64,000 nucleotides of DNA from Anthoceros angustus (GCA_010909165.1 MU008210.1:62001-126000); one strand, 5' to 3'. Positions 1 through 10,719 are shown, counted from the first letter of the stretch. The notes: generated by a model not told the origin, from the sequence alone. Made by a program: numbers and translations.

Positions 1-1290
1 AGGACTCGTGAGGAACTTTGGAGGAGAATTTCGTTTCAATCATGTGAGTTGGTGCTTGGGAAGGCTAGGTGCAAGGCCAGGTGGCTTGTGGCAAGGTGAA
101 GAAGAAGGGCGTGAGCTCGGAGGAGGTGGAAGTCCGCCCAAGAGAAAGAGCGGGAGGAAATTGAGGAAGAAGAGAAGGGAGAAGAAGGTTGGGGCGCAAC
201 CCAACACTTGTCAAGCTCGTGAGGGTGCCTAGGAGGGTGGAGCGTGGCAAGATTGCTAGGAAACCGTGAAGGAAGGGCTCCTAAATTGCTGTGGCAGGTG
301 TAAGAGCCCGTGGGGGAATTTTGGTGAGCTTTCTCTTGCAGGAGAAATCGGGGTCACTACGGGTTCCACGAGTGGGGCGTCAACATCATGCGCATCCCCA
401 AGCTGAGCCCCTTGAAAGCCAGAACTCCCCATGTCTTGTGCAGCTCCTTCACTCCCCATGTCTTGTGCGGCCCTTCAATAGTTTCACCCACGAGTGGCAC
501 GAGAACACTGAGTTTACCAATCTTTTTTGGTGCTAACCCTCTTTGCTTTCGGGGCCGTTTCAAGTAGCATGCTTGGGCGAGAGCATCGCCTCGCTCCCGT
601 TGCGGCGATATCTCACACCTGACCTTCAACCGATCCTTGGCCTCGCCTACTACAAAAAAAGTTTGACACCTGCAGCCAAAGGGCTATGGAGTACTCTGAA
701 CTTCCTGTCAGTGTGACTCCTAAATTTCAAAATAGGAATCTCCAACCCGGTATGAGCACTCGAGCACTTCCCGCGAATACGAGGTTTAAAATTGAAACCA
801 AAAGTCTCTCTCCTATGGAGGAGAGAGAACATTCATTTTAAATTTCAAAGGCCCCTCTCTCTAGCCGGATCACGAAACAGTGGACAGGGACTCTCTCTCC
901 CCGTCCAGAGTGTGGTGCCAGCGTCACACATCGAGTGTTAGATTTGCACTTTCATAATTAAATCTCACCACAAATAGTTTCTACCATAAATGAATCTTTT
1001 TTCTCGCTGAATGTTTTTGAGTGCATCTGTTTTGATGGTCACCCTTGCTCTAAAAATTTTCAGACAAATTGGACATCATTTGATCAATCCAAAATTATCT
1101 AAACGGAAAAAGTGGACACATGTGGACATAAATCCGCGTTACGATTGTTGCATACTTACATGGTACACCAAACCATACTTCAACCCACATCTTCAACTAT
1201 TGTCGAATCATTGTCTCCTTGCCAGTGACTCCATTCCTTCCTTTTTTCTTTATGCCCCGTAGCTGCTGACAATGCATAGGCCTCCATATC
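1..1290. other. Unassigned stretch
   Basis: No gene is supported here. The first 600 bases are purine-rich on the plus strand and give short Lys/Arg/Gly-rich frames without recognisable motifs. 830-920 is CT-rich. 930-1290 is AT-rich and shows no domain in any frame. It may be old transposon debris, but nothing proves this. Confidence 0.4.
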
Positions 1291-1299
1291 ATAGTCATT

Positions 1300-1640
1300 C
1301 GAAATCCTCTTCTACTGGCGCTGCATGGCTCATCATGTTGGCAAGCTCCTTCAATAACTTCTCCACTTGCCCCATCAACGCTTTCCGTGTGGGAACATGC
1401 CTGTCTTTTTCAGCCTTTGCACTCGCCATCTCCTTTGGCTTGAGTTCCGGGTGAGCCTCCTAGCAAGCTGCTTTGATGTGTTGCTCCTGATCACATTATG
1501 CTCTCCTCAGTATGCGTTTGTGACTGCATCTCCTTTCAATATTTTCTCAGCCACTTGGAACACCTCAACCAACTGATAGGTTTCACCATACAAGGAATGC
1601 ACTGCATCAGCCATCTTTCTCCACTTTGTATGTGGTCCCA
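1300..1640 (-). pseudogene. Unrecognised Lys/Glu-rich coding remnant
   Basis: The minus strand reads a hydrophilic, helix-forming sequence that changes frame near the middle. The first part begins around MADAVHSLYGETYQLVEV near 1610. The second part, near 1310-1430, contains KALMGQVEKLLKELANMM and then stops. The composition and heptad-like leucines look like real coding DNA, perhaps a gag or transposon accessory protein. I do not recognise a family, and the frame break means it is not translated as one protein. No promoter or neighbour gives a function. Confidence 0.25.
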
Positions 1641-2451
1641 CGTGTTACGCCCTCTCTTCAAAATCCTAAGGGGATATTGCTTCCATATTTGCATTTAAGG
1701 GTTAGGTGGGGCCCCTAACTTCACTGAGATGAGACAAAACTTTGAAGGAGGATTTGGCACACATTGGGGCCTTTCTCATCAGGATCCACGAGGCATTTGG
1801 TCTCCTCTCTTCTTGCTTTGCCGCCCGGTACCTTATTTATTTGCATGCGTCCCTCTTGGCTTAGCTAACGAGGACTTTGACAACCAGGTATGTAGGCGTT
1901 GGATGACATCATCGGCCCAAGTACGAGGGGATTTTATAGAAATATATCAAAATTTGATTCGATGTTATTGATTTATTAAATAAAATAATAAGGTATATCT
2001 ATTGTGTACTACCAAAGTGATGAGTACCGCATAGGGTTTCGTCTGTAGGATGAAGCACTTTGCTTTGCAGCTTGGGGTGGAAGTTTGACAAGCAGGGCTT
2101 GGCACTTGGATGGGAGAGCTAGAAATGGTTTTGTGTGGAGTCTTGCTTGTAGCGGCATGGATGGCTATTCGGCTTCTACTCTGTTGCAAATAAAGAGTAG
2201 CATCTCATCGAGGTGGCACTGCGGTTGTCAAGGACGGGCTGCTTGGAGCCTAACGCAGTGTTGAGAGGAAGAGATCGTTGTGAATTGACAAGACCAAAGG
2301 GCGTGTTGAGAAAAATAGAGCATTGTGAGGTTCCACTTCCCTTGAGCTCAGGAGTGAAATGGCAAGACCCAAGGCGATGTGCTGCTTCCACCTGTCACAA
2401 TTACAGTGGTTGCGCAGTAGAGGGTGTCATTTATATGATATTTTGTTTCTT
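1641..2451. other. Unassigned stretch
   Basis: No convincing coding region, RNA gene or transposon terminus was found. Short frames on both strands have no motif. The segment runs into the GAA microsatellite. Confidence 0.4.
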
Positions 2452-2489
2452 GAAGAAGAAGAAGAAGAAGAAGAAGAAGAAGAAGAAGA
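2452..2489 (+). repeat. (GAA)n microsatellite
   Basis: A pure run of about 12.7 GAA units. It creates the Lys-rich tail of a spurious plus-strand frame (2213-2551), which should not be taken as a protein. Confidence 0.97.
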
Positions 2490-2520
2490 CTAGAAAGGTA
2501 CAGAAAGCATGCAACTATGC

Positions 2521-2712
2521 ACCTAATTTCTTTGCAACTTTCATAATTTAACTCATTCTTGAGTGTCTCTTTGTCTTAGTTTCTTTCGCATGATGTTGGT
2601 AGGATTCTACAACATCTCTTGCATATTTCCACTATGCCAGTAAAGTTATAGCTTTACAACCATCTTGCAGGCATCTTCCCAGTTTTTTGAGAACCCAAAC
2701 ATCGCTCCTGAA
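2521..2712 (+). repeat. Direct repeat, copy 1 (about 190 bp)
   Basis: This segment recurs at 3108-3302 in the same orientation with many substitutions and small indels. Shared landmarks are TTTCTTTGCAACTTTCATAA at the start and AGTAAAGTTAT in the middle. The two copies are about 587 bp apart and bracket a degenerate minisatellite. It could be a diverged LTR pair or an old tandem duplication, but no primer site or 5-bp target duplication was seen. Confidence 0.8.
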
Positions 2713-2924
2713 TATTATTCTAGGCGTCAAGACTTCGTTTTGGTTTCACATTGATCTAATATACTATTGTCATGAGGTTTCACAAAGCAGCCTATAAGGG
2801 GATGCGATTGAGCATAGAATGCAATAGGCAATGCTAGAATATTCGGCCTTGAACTAGATTATGGTTACATATTTAAATTTATATTGTGCATTTCAATCAG
2901 AAGTAGCCCTGCAAGGCTCTCGTT

Positions 2925-3066
2925 ACAACAAGTGGGCCCGTAGGCTTTTTATAACAACTGTGAGGACTTTTTACAACGGCCCGTAGGCTTTTACAATAAA
3001 ACCCATAAGGCTTTTACAAAAGCGATCCGTAGGGTATTTTACAACAAAGGTCGGTAGATTTTTGAA
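2925..3066 (+). repeat. Degenerate minisatellite, 22-29 bp units
   Basis: About six imperfect units share a core like CCCGTAGGCTTTTACAA. Unit lengths vary from about 22 to 29 bases. It lies between the two 190-bp direct repeats. Confidence 0.7.
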
Positions 3067-3107
3067 GCCAAAATGCTAAAGAAACCTAACCCTAACAAAA
3101 CTATATC

Positions 3108-3302
3108 CTTGATTTCTTTGCAACTTTCATAATTTCACTCATTCTTAAGTGATTGTTCCTCCTAGTTTTCTTTTGCATGATATTTGTAGGGTTCTACACC
3201 TTTTCTTGCATATGTCCACTTTGATAGTAAAGTTATTGCTTTACAGCCTTCTTTCAAGCAGCTTTCCAGCTTTTCTAAGCAATCAAACATCACTCGTGAA
3301 CG
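3108..3302 (+). repeat. Direct repeat, copy 2 (about 190 bp)
   Basis: Partner of 2521-2712, in the same orientation. Divergence is clearly visible by eye, so the duplication is not recent. Confidence 0.8.
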
Positions 3303-4477
3303 ACCCTAGAAGTCATGAATGACAAGAGAGATGAGATAGATTTACCATCTACCATATGATACTAAAAGGTTAGATGAAGTCAACAACAAATGACAGTTAT
3401 GTTCTAATACATATGGTAGAATCTGAGCTCTTCTATTCTACCTGTCACATCATATAACTAGGAAATATGGTACCATTGCAATGTCCGAACATACTAGGAA
3501 CTACGATACCATTGAAATATCCAAACATGGAGATGGCGCTGCGGGGTTGGGTAAGGAGCTAAATTGCGGCAAAGGTGGTCCCTCTCAACAACGTAATCTC
3601 TCAATCTTCCCCTTTCAACCCTTTATTAGGCAACCCTTCAAGGTTGCCTTGGGTAATCTATCTCAACCCCACACGCATGCCTGTAGTTAGCTAGGCCTAC
3701 CACAGCCAGGCTTGTTGCAACTGCTGCTTTAAGTCTTAAGTGTTAGAATATCAAGATATACCTAGAATTAGGGTATTCTTATATTATACTATAAAGAGAT
3801 TATACATGACACCTACAGACACTAGCAAAGCTACCTATAAGCTATCTAGCTGCGTCTGTGTCATAAGCACAATAGAGTCTATCTTGTATAGTCTGGTAGT
3901 GAGACTATTCATCTAATCTAGGAGGCCATTGGCCTTCTGCCTGAGAGCCTTCTATCCACTAGAGTAGCAAATGCTTGAATCTCTTACATTGAGGAAGAGT
4001 TCTATAGGAGAAGAATGGGCATACAACAAGTAACAAGAAGTTTTCTACACTACCGGCAATATCATATCAGGGAAAAAATCAAAATGTCAATATAATACGA
4101 CTAACGTCTTCTTCATATTTTTTTTCACATAATATCGAGATAAATACAAAATATGAGGGTATCTATCGATAAAAGAGTCACTTTGGATCTATATATGTAT
4201 GCATTGCTGGGCAGAAAATATGTTTGGGAATTTTGGGAATGATGACTTCACACCAAGAGTGAGTACTTCCATATATAATTTATTTAGATTAGATTTTGTG
4301 TATTTTTCCATTTTTTCTTTTTTGTTTCATGTATACTTGTACTGTTTGGGTACATGTGAGTACTTCCATATGTATTTGAATTCATTCATATTAGTTTTCT
4401 ATGATATTCTTCTTTTCTTTCTTCTTTATGGAATCAGTACTTACAAAATAAAATCTTTTGAATAGACTTGCAAGCAT
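3303..4477. other. Unassigned AT-rich stretch
   Basis: No domain was recognised. A short local duplication around 3460-3530 repeats a TACCATTG.AAT.TCC.AACAT pattern. 4080-4480 is very AT-rich and precedes the transposase remnant, so it could hold that element's 5' end. No terminal inverted repeat was identified. Confidence 0.35.
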
Positions 4478-4888
4478 GAGAGCTACCAAGAGAAGAGTGA
4501 CATTGCAAATGCAACAAAAAGACATTTTAGCCCACAGAGGCTAACAAGCTAATCACTCACAAGGCGCTAAGTGAATGGGCCACTAGCCATTTTCGAGTGA
4601 AGGTCTCTGGCAACCATCAAGCGAGTCATCAAGAAAGAATGTATTATCCAGAGTGTCAAACAACACGACTTAGAACGTAGACGCTTGCGACCTTGTGCAT
4701 CTCCTGAAGTTGAAAACAGTTGTATGATTGGTTTGTGGCAGAGAAGGGAGGAGCCGCAAAAGATGCTGAAATATGTAAACAGGCGAAAATTTTCTATGAG
4801 CAATTACCCGAAGAAGTGCGGAACAGACGGGCTCTCATATTTTCAAATGGGTGGGCCTCAGGATTCAAGCGTAGACATGGTATAGCAT
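4478..4888 (+). pseudogene. pogo/Tigger-type transposase N-terminus (CENP-B-like DNA-binding region), decayed
   Basis: The plus strand encodes, across at least three frame shifts, an N-terminal DNA-binding region of the CENP-B/Tigger/pogo kind. An ATG at 4478 opens a basic start, MRATKRRVTLQMQQKDIL. A second frame contains LSEWATSHF, a third carries TIKRVIKKE and LERRRLRPCASPEVEN, and the last runs LYDWFVAEKGGAAKD to the hallmark ending NGWASGFKRRHGI before a stop at about 4886. In the family the first helix-turn-helix and this second Tc5-type helix-turn-helix bind terminal repeats. A DDE catalytic domain should follow, but none was seen downstream. This is therefore a truncated relic, not a working transposase. 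A domesticated CENP-B-like gene is unlikely given the frame breaks. Confidence 0.72.
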
Positions 4889-5271
4889 GACATGTAAAGC
4901 GTAGAAAACCTCGGGCTTAACCCCACAGTTAAGTTCAAAGAGCTCAAATTGAGACTTCTTAGATACGTCTAGAAGACTATCTCTTTTGTTCTCATGAGAT
5001 TCTTTAAGACTATTTTGGGCAGTTTGTTCCCATCATAATTTTGCATATGGTATAATTTTTTATTTAAAATTGGAAAAAACAAAGCAACCCTACTATCTGT
5101 ACCTATTTCGATGCCGACTCTAGACAATTCAAATGATCCTTTGTCTTCTTTTGGGCGAAGCTTGAGCTCCGATTGGCATGCACCAAGCTAAGGCTCACGA
5201 TCAAAACTACCTCCCGTCGGTGTCCCCACGATCATATCACGCTCGGCCAATTTCAATTTGTGTCAGGTAGA
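4889..5271. other. Unassigned stretch downstream of transposase relic
   Basis: No continuation of the catalytic domain could be read on either strand. No repeats or RNA genes were seen. Confidence 0.4.
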
Positions 5272-5305
5272 TTGCGGCCTAGTCATATGCATGACTAGGC
5301 CGCAA
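5272..5305. repeat. Perfect 15-bp inverted repeat (hairpin, 4-nt loop)
   Basis: Left arm TTGCGGCCTAGTCAT, loop ATGC, then the exact reverse complement as right arm. The arms have no mismatch. There is no T-run after it, so it is not a bacterial-type terminator, and the arms are too short to be a normal microRNA precursor. Confidence 0.95.
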
Positions 5306-6405
5306 GTCTAGCACAATTGTCTGTCGTAATCTTAGTCGATCGAGCGGTCCATAATTGATGATTTTGTGCCCGACGGGTGCTAAAAAGCTAAAGCATAAAA
5401 AGAAAAAGCCAAAATTTCAAGGTGTTTAAATTGATATACGGTATAGTATTATGGTGTTATTTCACGGACCATCGAGGCGTTCCCTTGGCGAGAGCAAAAA
5501 GCAAGGGGGTGGAGGGGAGGGATGAGGGAGCTCGAATCTGACGAGGAGGCTAGGGAGAAGTGAAGGAGGATGGAGCTCTTGCTACCCTTGTAGGATTGAG
5601 TTAGGGGGGCGCGCCCGACAGCGGATGCGCCTCAACACGTTTTCCCTCACCGGCATATCGAGATTTTTCAGACGAACCACAAACGGTCCATCCACAACTC
5701 TGGCAACTCTGTGAACTTCACGAACTAGGGACCAATCCATACACCCCGGCCTATAGCAACATGATGAAAATCATGCTAAGCTCTAAGCATAAAGCGTGAA
5801 AGTTTGGGACTAAATTGTCCGGTATGAGCTTGTCGGGGCAACTCCACCAATCTTATGCATGTGAGGACTATGGGGCTGCCTTGTCCCATAGGCTGAGACG
5901 ATCCGTGATCCCGGTGGGCCCATGTCCCAAAAGGGCGATCCGGCGATCCCGGCATGGGCACTGCTGTCCCAAGTGGGCTCCATCGGAATCTTAGCTATGG
6001 GGCTGCCATGTCCCATGGCTGGGGCGATCTGGTGCAGCTCCCTTGCCTCACATTACCCACTTATCGTCACTCAGTATTCGGGCTAACATGCTTTGAATGG
6101 GGCCAAAGTTTGTGATCCAGTATGAGTCCACCACAAAATCCCCTTGCAAGAACAAAATATCTTTGGGAGGCATCTGCTCCTAAAATAAAGAGATCCGCTG
6201 CGCAATGGCGAGAATCACGAGATTTCTTGAGATTTCTTGGCCAGCCAGTTTCTTTTGGTAGAGCCTAATTGAGCCTTGGCGCCTTGTAGGGAAGCCGGAG
6301 CAAAAAACACAGATCGATCGATCTTGGATTTCCAGTTACAGGGTTCACAAAGTGCTTTCCTCCCCTAACAGCGCGCTCGAGCACGATTTGAAGACTACCC
6401 TCATT
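5306..6405. other. Unassigned stretch with a 36-bp direct repeat
   Basis: No gene was recognised. A direct repeat beginning TATGGGGCTGCC occurs at 5869-5904 and again at 5996-6030, about 127 bases apart. Homology to gypsy element G1 begins only near 6406-6415, so the G1 break lies at the right edge of this stretch. Confidence 0.4.
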
Positions 6406-7192
6406 CCTTGCCCCTTAGTCGGTGCAGTTGGTTGTAGCCGGAGTATCCATCCAAGAAGGAGTAAGTACTCCGTCACATACCTTGTCCAAGATTATAGTCC
6501 ACGAAGGGCATGGGGAAATGGTCCTTCTCGGTAGTGGCGTTGAGTTTCCTCCAATCCTGGCAGACACGGATCTGCCCTTGCTGTTTCTTGGGCACGATGA
6601 CAATGGGTGCTACCCATTCGATGTTTATGATTGGAAAGATGATGTCCGCCTCCAAATATTTGTCCAAGACCTCCTTGACCTTGAGCGAGTGTTTAGGATT
6701 CATTTTATACTGTCGAATCCGAACAGGCACCGCTCCTGGCTTCAGGTCTATCCGGTGTTCGCCCCACTGTTTCGGAATGCCTTTCATATCCGTGACCTTG
6801 AAAGCAAACACCTCGCTGAATTCCCCCAACAACTGTGTGAGGTCTCGCTTCAACTCCGCTGGCATACCCTTGCGGAATTTTAGGAATTTGCCCGGGCGGA
6901 CCTCCACGTCTTCCACATCGTCGGGATTGACCGTCTCCCTTTCCCTCGCCGCTTCGCTACGCCCAAAGCCGTCATCCTCCATCCGAGGTTCATCCTCACG
7001 CATCCCCCACTCTCGGAAAAGCTCGTCTGAGGTAAACCGGGTCACTTCTTCGGGGTCCTCCACCTCCTCGTTCGGTGGGTCTCCTCCCTTGCCCTCGTCC
7101 TCCTTAGCTGGCGCGGCCTCCACTCGGAAACAATTGACCACCTCCGCTCCAAAAGTGTCCCTCCGGTAGTCCATCTCTTCTTCGGACCACAA
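6406..7192 (-). pseudogene. G1 Ty3/gypsy pol: protease-RT linker and start of reverse transcriptase, truncated
   Basis: A 239-codon minus-strand frame holds the acidic linker and the N-terminal fingers of a gypsy reverse transcriptase. It shows FAFKVTDMKGIPKQWGEHR, then HRIDLKPGAVPVR, then VAPIVIVPKK and IRVCQDWRKLNATTEKDHFPMPF. These are the standard plant gypsy RT landmarks. The frame breaks near 6470. The next motif, a LDGYSGYNQ-type sequence, is still legible in another frame near 6415-6450, and homology then stops. The YxDD palm, RNase H and integrase are absent, so the element is deleted from here leftward. No LTR or target duplication marks this edge. Confidence 0.85.
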
Positions 7193-7690
7193 GATTTTTG
7201 GAAAGGGGTAGGCGTCATCCGTATCCTCACGTTCGCGTTCCCACTGTCTTCGGCGGAGGTGTACCCCTCTGTGGTGCTTATCGTTTCCCCACAGTATGTG
7301 TCCTTGCTCCAGGTTATCGCTACTCGCCCTTCCCTTACCTTTGGATCCCAGTCAACTAGTTTGAAGTGTATCTCCTTCCTTCCGAAGTGTAGTTTTGTCT
7401 GGGCGAGTCCCAGCCAGGGACGCCCCAACAGTACCTCGTACCCCAGAGGTCCGGCGGGCTTGATGACCATGAAGTCCAATGTGTAGGGTGCCCCTGCTAT
7501 GGTTGCTTGGACTCCGGACAACTCCCCGCCGGCGCGCGCCGTGACATGTCCGCCATCCTGAGGGTTTTGGTGGATGGCTCAAATGCTGTGAACCCCAACC
7601 GCCTTGATGTGGCCTCCGTGATGAGGTTGACTCACCACAGTCTAGGGGGGCGTTTTTCACGCAAGCGATTTCTACAGACCACCCGGCGCT
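7193..7690 (-). pseudogene. G1 Ty3/gypsy aspartic protease region
   Basis: A retropepsin-like region immediately upstream of the RT on the same strand. Readable parts include MSGVQATIAGAPYTLDFMV and the C-terminal signature GYEVLLGRPWLG, typical of plant gypsy proteases that end in a LLGRPWL motif. The catalytic Asp region lies near 7630-7650. It reads LDCG rather than a clean D-[ST]-G and is followed at once by a frame change, so the enzyme as written is inactive. It processes Gag-Pol in live elements. Confidence 0.75.
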
Positions 7691-8276
7691 CGGTCCGTAT
7701 GAGATACCACTCTTACCTCCACGTTCTTGGCCTTACGACCCGAGGCGTTTCGGCGTGGTTGTGTCTCCTTGATGGCCCTCCGGACTTCCTGCCGATACTT
7801 CGGATTGTCTCTTAACAACTGTCTGAGTGACACCAGGTGTTGTTGGTCCATCATCAAGTCAGCCACCTTGAAGGGCGTGGGCGGCTCCTTCGCTGAGTCG
7901 CGTGTCCGCCGTGATTCTTCTAGCGCTCCGCCACCGTTCCGCGGTGGCCGGGCCCCCTCCTGTCGGATCTCCTCCTGAAGCATCTCCGTCACTTCACGAA
8001 CCACATCCGGTGGAAACTGGGGTGTTGCCTTGGGTGGGTCCGTTCTCCACTATCGCTTCGGGGTTTTCTTCTCGGCTTCCTGCTGCCCTTCATCTTGCCT
8101 TCTTTGACTGGCTCTCCCTCCCTCGCGAGAGTCCCGTCCTCCGTATCGGTGGTACTCTCTCCATTCTTCTTCCTCTTTAACTGCCTTCTCTCCTTTCGCT
8201 CCTTCCGGCGGCTTTGGGTGGACACCTCTAATACCTCCAGGGCCACCTTCTCCTCCTTAGCCGATCCCGCTTTGTG
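7672..8276 (-). pseudogene. G1 Ty3/gypsy gag, central part
   Basis: Charged, helix-forming minus-strand frames lie between the zinc knuckles (right) and the protease (left). Frame 7672-8004 contains LRQLLRDNPKYRQEVRRAIKETQPRR. This resembles the gag-protease junction of non-seed-plant gypsy elements, from memory of the family. The upstream frame 7989-8246 is Lys/Arg/Glu-rich (ERKERRQLKRKKNGE). Frame breaks separate them. The role in the family is capsid assembly. Confidence 0.6.
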
Positions 8277-8911
8277 CTACTCCGCCCCAAGTTCCCTCGG
8301 TGCCTCTTCCCACTCCGCCAGCTGTGCATCTTCAATCTGTAGCACCAGCGCGGTCTTAGGGAGAGGGGGCGTAGGTGGTCGTGGCTCCTCAGCCGGGGTG
8401 GCGTAGCGCACCGTCCTCGAGCGAGGGTTCGAACAAGGTATTGCCCGCCATGTGTCCTGCCTGCTTACAATCTCCACAGGCGTTCAAAATCCCCGTTACC
8501 TTGCCGAGTGGGGTATGGGCACGCATTGGAGTAGTGCCCTGGGTTCCCACAGTTCCAGCAGACCACCGCCGCCCGGAGAATTCCCGGAGGGGCTCCCATC
8601 TGTTCTGCATCGGGGGTCGATGCATGGATGGTCCGGCCGCCGTAGGGTACATCGTCTTGGGATACCGCGGCCCTGGCGGTGCTTCCTGCACTTGGTACGC
8701 GTCCTCCCACTGCTCCTCGGACTCTTCCCCGTAGTCGTACTCCACTTGGTTTACGGGTCTGGAGGGGCAGTTAGCCTTTGAATGCCCATGCTGGTGGCAC
8801 ACCGCACACCATAGATGAGTCCGAACCGTGGTGGCCGCCTTCCGCCGTTCTCTATCCTTCACCTGGTTGATTGTCAAATTCTTCCACCCTCTTCATTACC
8901 CGTTCCAGATC
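8277..8911 (-). pseudogene. G1 Ty3/gypsy gag nucleocapsid with CCHC knuckles, interrupted by element B
   Basis: Minus-strand frames carry zinc knuckles that bind RNA in live elements. CAVCHQHGHSKANC is a perfect C-x2-C-x4-H-x4-C. A second, CWNCGNPGHYSNAC, is also perfect but sits in another frame. A third, CGDCKQAGHMAGN, has lost its last Cys. The frame runs rightwards into the 5-bp target duplication at 8912-8916, where copia element B begins. The same reading frame resumes after B at 23428, so B landed inside this gag. At least two frameshifts separate the knuckles. Confidence 0.85.
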
Positions 8912-8916
8912 TTCCC

Positions 8917-9135
8917 TAAAGTGGTATCGCCTACGCTGGAGCACGAGCAGCAAAACGCATGAGAGCACAAGAGAATAATACATTAAGATCAAGAAAGGTA
9001 TATAAAAGAGTGAGAGTATTGTAACCGTTTTTAAACCTAATAAAGTTATCGATGACCTAACCCTAATGAAACGTTAATAAAACTAGAGTTAGGTATGAAC
9101 TAAAAATAGGTAAAACTAAAAACTATTATCCAATA
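8917..9135 (-). repeat. Element B 3' LTR
   Basis: 219-bp direct repeat matching 23224-23422. On the plus strand it begins TAAAGTGGTATC and ends ATTATCCAATA. In element orientation the termini are TATTGG...CTTTA, that is 5'-TA...TA-3', not the usual TG...CA. Confidence 0.9.
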
Positions 9136-9145
9136 CCCCCCCCAG
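9136..9145 (-). other. Element B polypurine tract
   Basis: A run of C on the plus strand (G-run in element sense) lies immediately inside the 3' LTR. It is the expected primer for plus-strand DNA synthesis. Confidence 0.85.
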
Positions 9146-9696
9146 ACCTAACTCAGGTAGAAACGCTTATGAAACGCTATCCAAAACTTGGCTGAGGAAC
9201 GAGGGGGGCGCAAAACACTGTCTTCGGCTATGGTAGATCCACTCAGCTCAGCAGTTGCATGCCTGCTAGAGCTTGCAGTGGCTATCATGCTAGCTGCATG
9301 GATCCTGCTTCCACCTCGAGGCACTGCACCATACAGAGATGCGAGAAAGAGGCCAAAACATAACCTGACGGGAGGAGCTGAAGTGAAAGTGTTGGAGCAG
9401 AAATCCAAGCTGCGGTGTGGAAAGAAAAGGCTGTCTCCTGCTATCATCGATGCTGTAGTGACGAGAGAAGAGGAGCTGGTCATCTTCCAGGCTGCTTGCT
9501 TGCTTCCGCTGCCATATGACTCCTTGGAAGAAAGTAAGTTGATAAGGTGCCCTAATTAAATACTAGTGTTGCTTCATCCAGGGCTAACGGAGGTGATCTG
9601 TGGACACGTTGTGCAGCTAGGGATCCAATGATTGTCCTGTGCATGACACACAGACGCTGTGCGTTGAAAGGATGTCCCAATGCTGAACTGTAGGAG
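9146..9696 (-). other. Element B 3' untranslated region
   Basis: 550 bp between the pol stop and the polypurine tract. No domain was recognised; the open frames here are unremarkable. Confidence 0.6.
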
Positions 9697-10719
9697 CTAA
9701 GCTCCTCCACCCTCTGGTGTTGAGCTGATGTGCATGCTTGAATCTTTGCTGTCAATCAGGCCTAGGGACTGTCGATGCTGATCATGAGTTGCCTTTGGAA
9801 GTCCCTTTGTAAGCAGGTCAGCCACATTGGCTGAAGTATGCACATATTGAAGCTTGATTGTCCCCATGTCTGCTGCCTGACGGATAAAGTGAAATTGTAT
9901 CTCTATGTGTTTAGATCTTGCATGCAGAATAGGGTTGGCTGTTAGGGCTATCGCTGACTGGTTATCGCACTGCAATAGAGTTGGTCCAGGCTGCTCCCAA
10001 TGAATACCATCTACAAATTGACGGACCCAAGTGATCTCACGAGCAGCCAAGGAAAGTGCACCATACTCGGCTTCAGTAGACGAGAGGCTGACTGTTGATA
10101 GCTTCTTAGATTGCCAACTAATTGCTGAGCCTTGCAGGAGGACACAATATCGACAATGGACTTGCGAGTCTCTCGTCTCACCTTGTCGGCATCGAAAAGA
10201 GGTGAGTACCTTTATTGCCATCATGTGAGTACTTGAGGAACATATGTTGAGTTCCCTTCAAATAGCGAAGTATTCTTTTGACAGCCACCCAATGCTTTGG
10301 TCCAGGGTTTGCAAGAAAACGGGAAACAATGCCAACAGCTTGTGAAATATCTGGACGAGTCCATCCAGCAAGATAAAGGAGACTGCCAACTGCCTCCCTA
10401 TAAAGGTACAATTTGCATGGCTGCTTTCTCCAGATCTGTAAGAGGGCAGTCTTCTAATGACAGTTTGTTGCTTGTAGAAACAGGCGTGGAGACTGGATTG
10501 GCACCCTGTAGATTGAATTTAGTCAACAATTGCCGAATGAAATGAGACTGGTGGATACATACATTGGTCATGTTCGGATCAAAAAGGAACTGAATGCCGA
10601 GGGCGAACTTCAAAGGGCCAACATCAGTCATATCCCACTCTTGAGAAAGTTCATGTTTAATAGAAGAGAGGATCTGCTCATCACTGGCGAACAAGAAGTT
10701 GTCGTCCACATAAAGGGCG
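9697..10719 (-). pseudogene. Element B reverse transcriptase C-terminal half and RNase H
   Basis: The second half of copia pol, cut off from its N-terminal half by element A. The RT active site is legible as IALYVDDNFLFASDEQ near 10700. It is followed by GSLLYLAGWTRPDISQAV and AVKRILRYLKGT, the usual copia landmarks. RNase H follows in 9697-10224 with AISWQSKKLSTVSLSSTEAEY, the catalytic-site CDNQSAIALTAN, HIEIQFHFIRQ and the end motif VADLLTKGLPK. Frame changes occur between these blocks. The enzyme copies element RNA to DNA and removes the RNA strand; this copy cannot, because it lacks its upstream half. Confidence 0.92.

Noticed and set aside
2213-2551. 112-codon frame with poly-Lys
   Set aside because: The Lys run is the GAA microsatellite and the rest has no coding features.
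6510-7169. 219-codon Ser-rich plus-strand frame
   Set aside because: Antisense shadow of the gypsy RT/linker frame, whose motifs are unmistakable on the minus strand.
8917-9135. GGTATATAAAAGAG in the element B LTR as the element promoter
   Set aside because: It reads on the plus strand, against the element's minus orientation. It could drive antisense RNA, but there is no further evidence.
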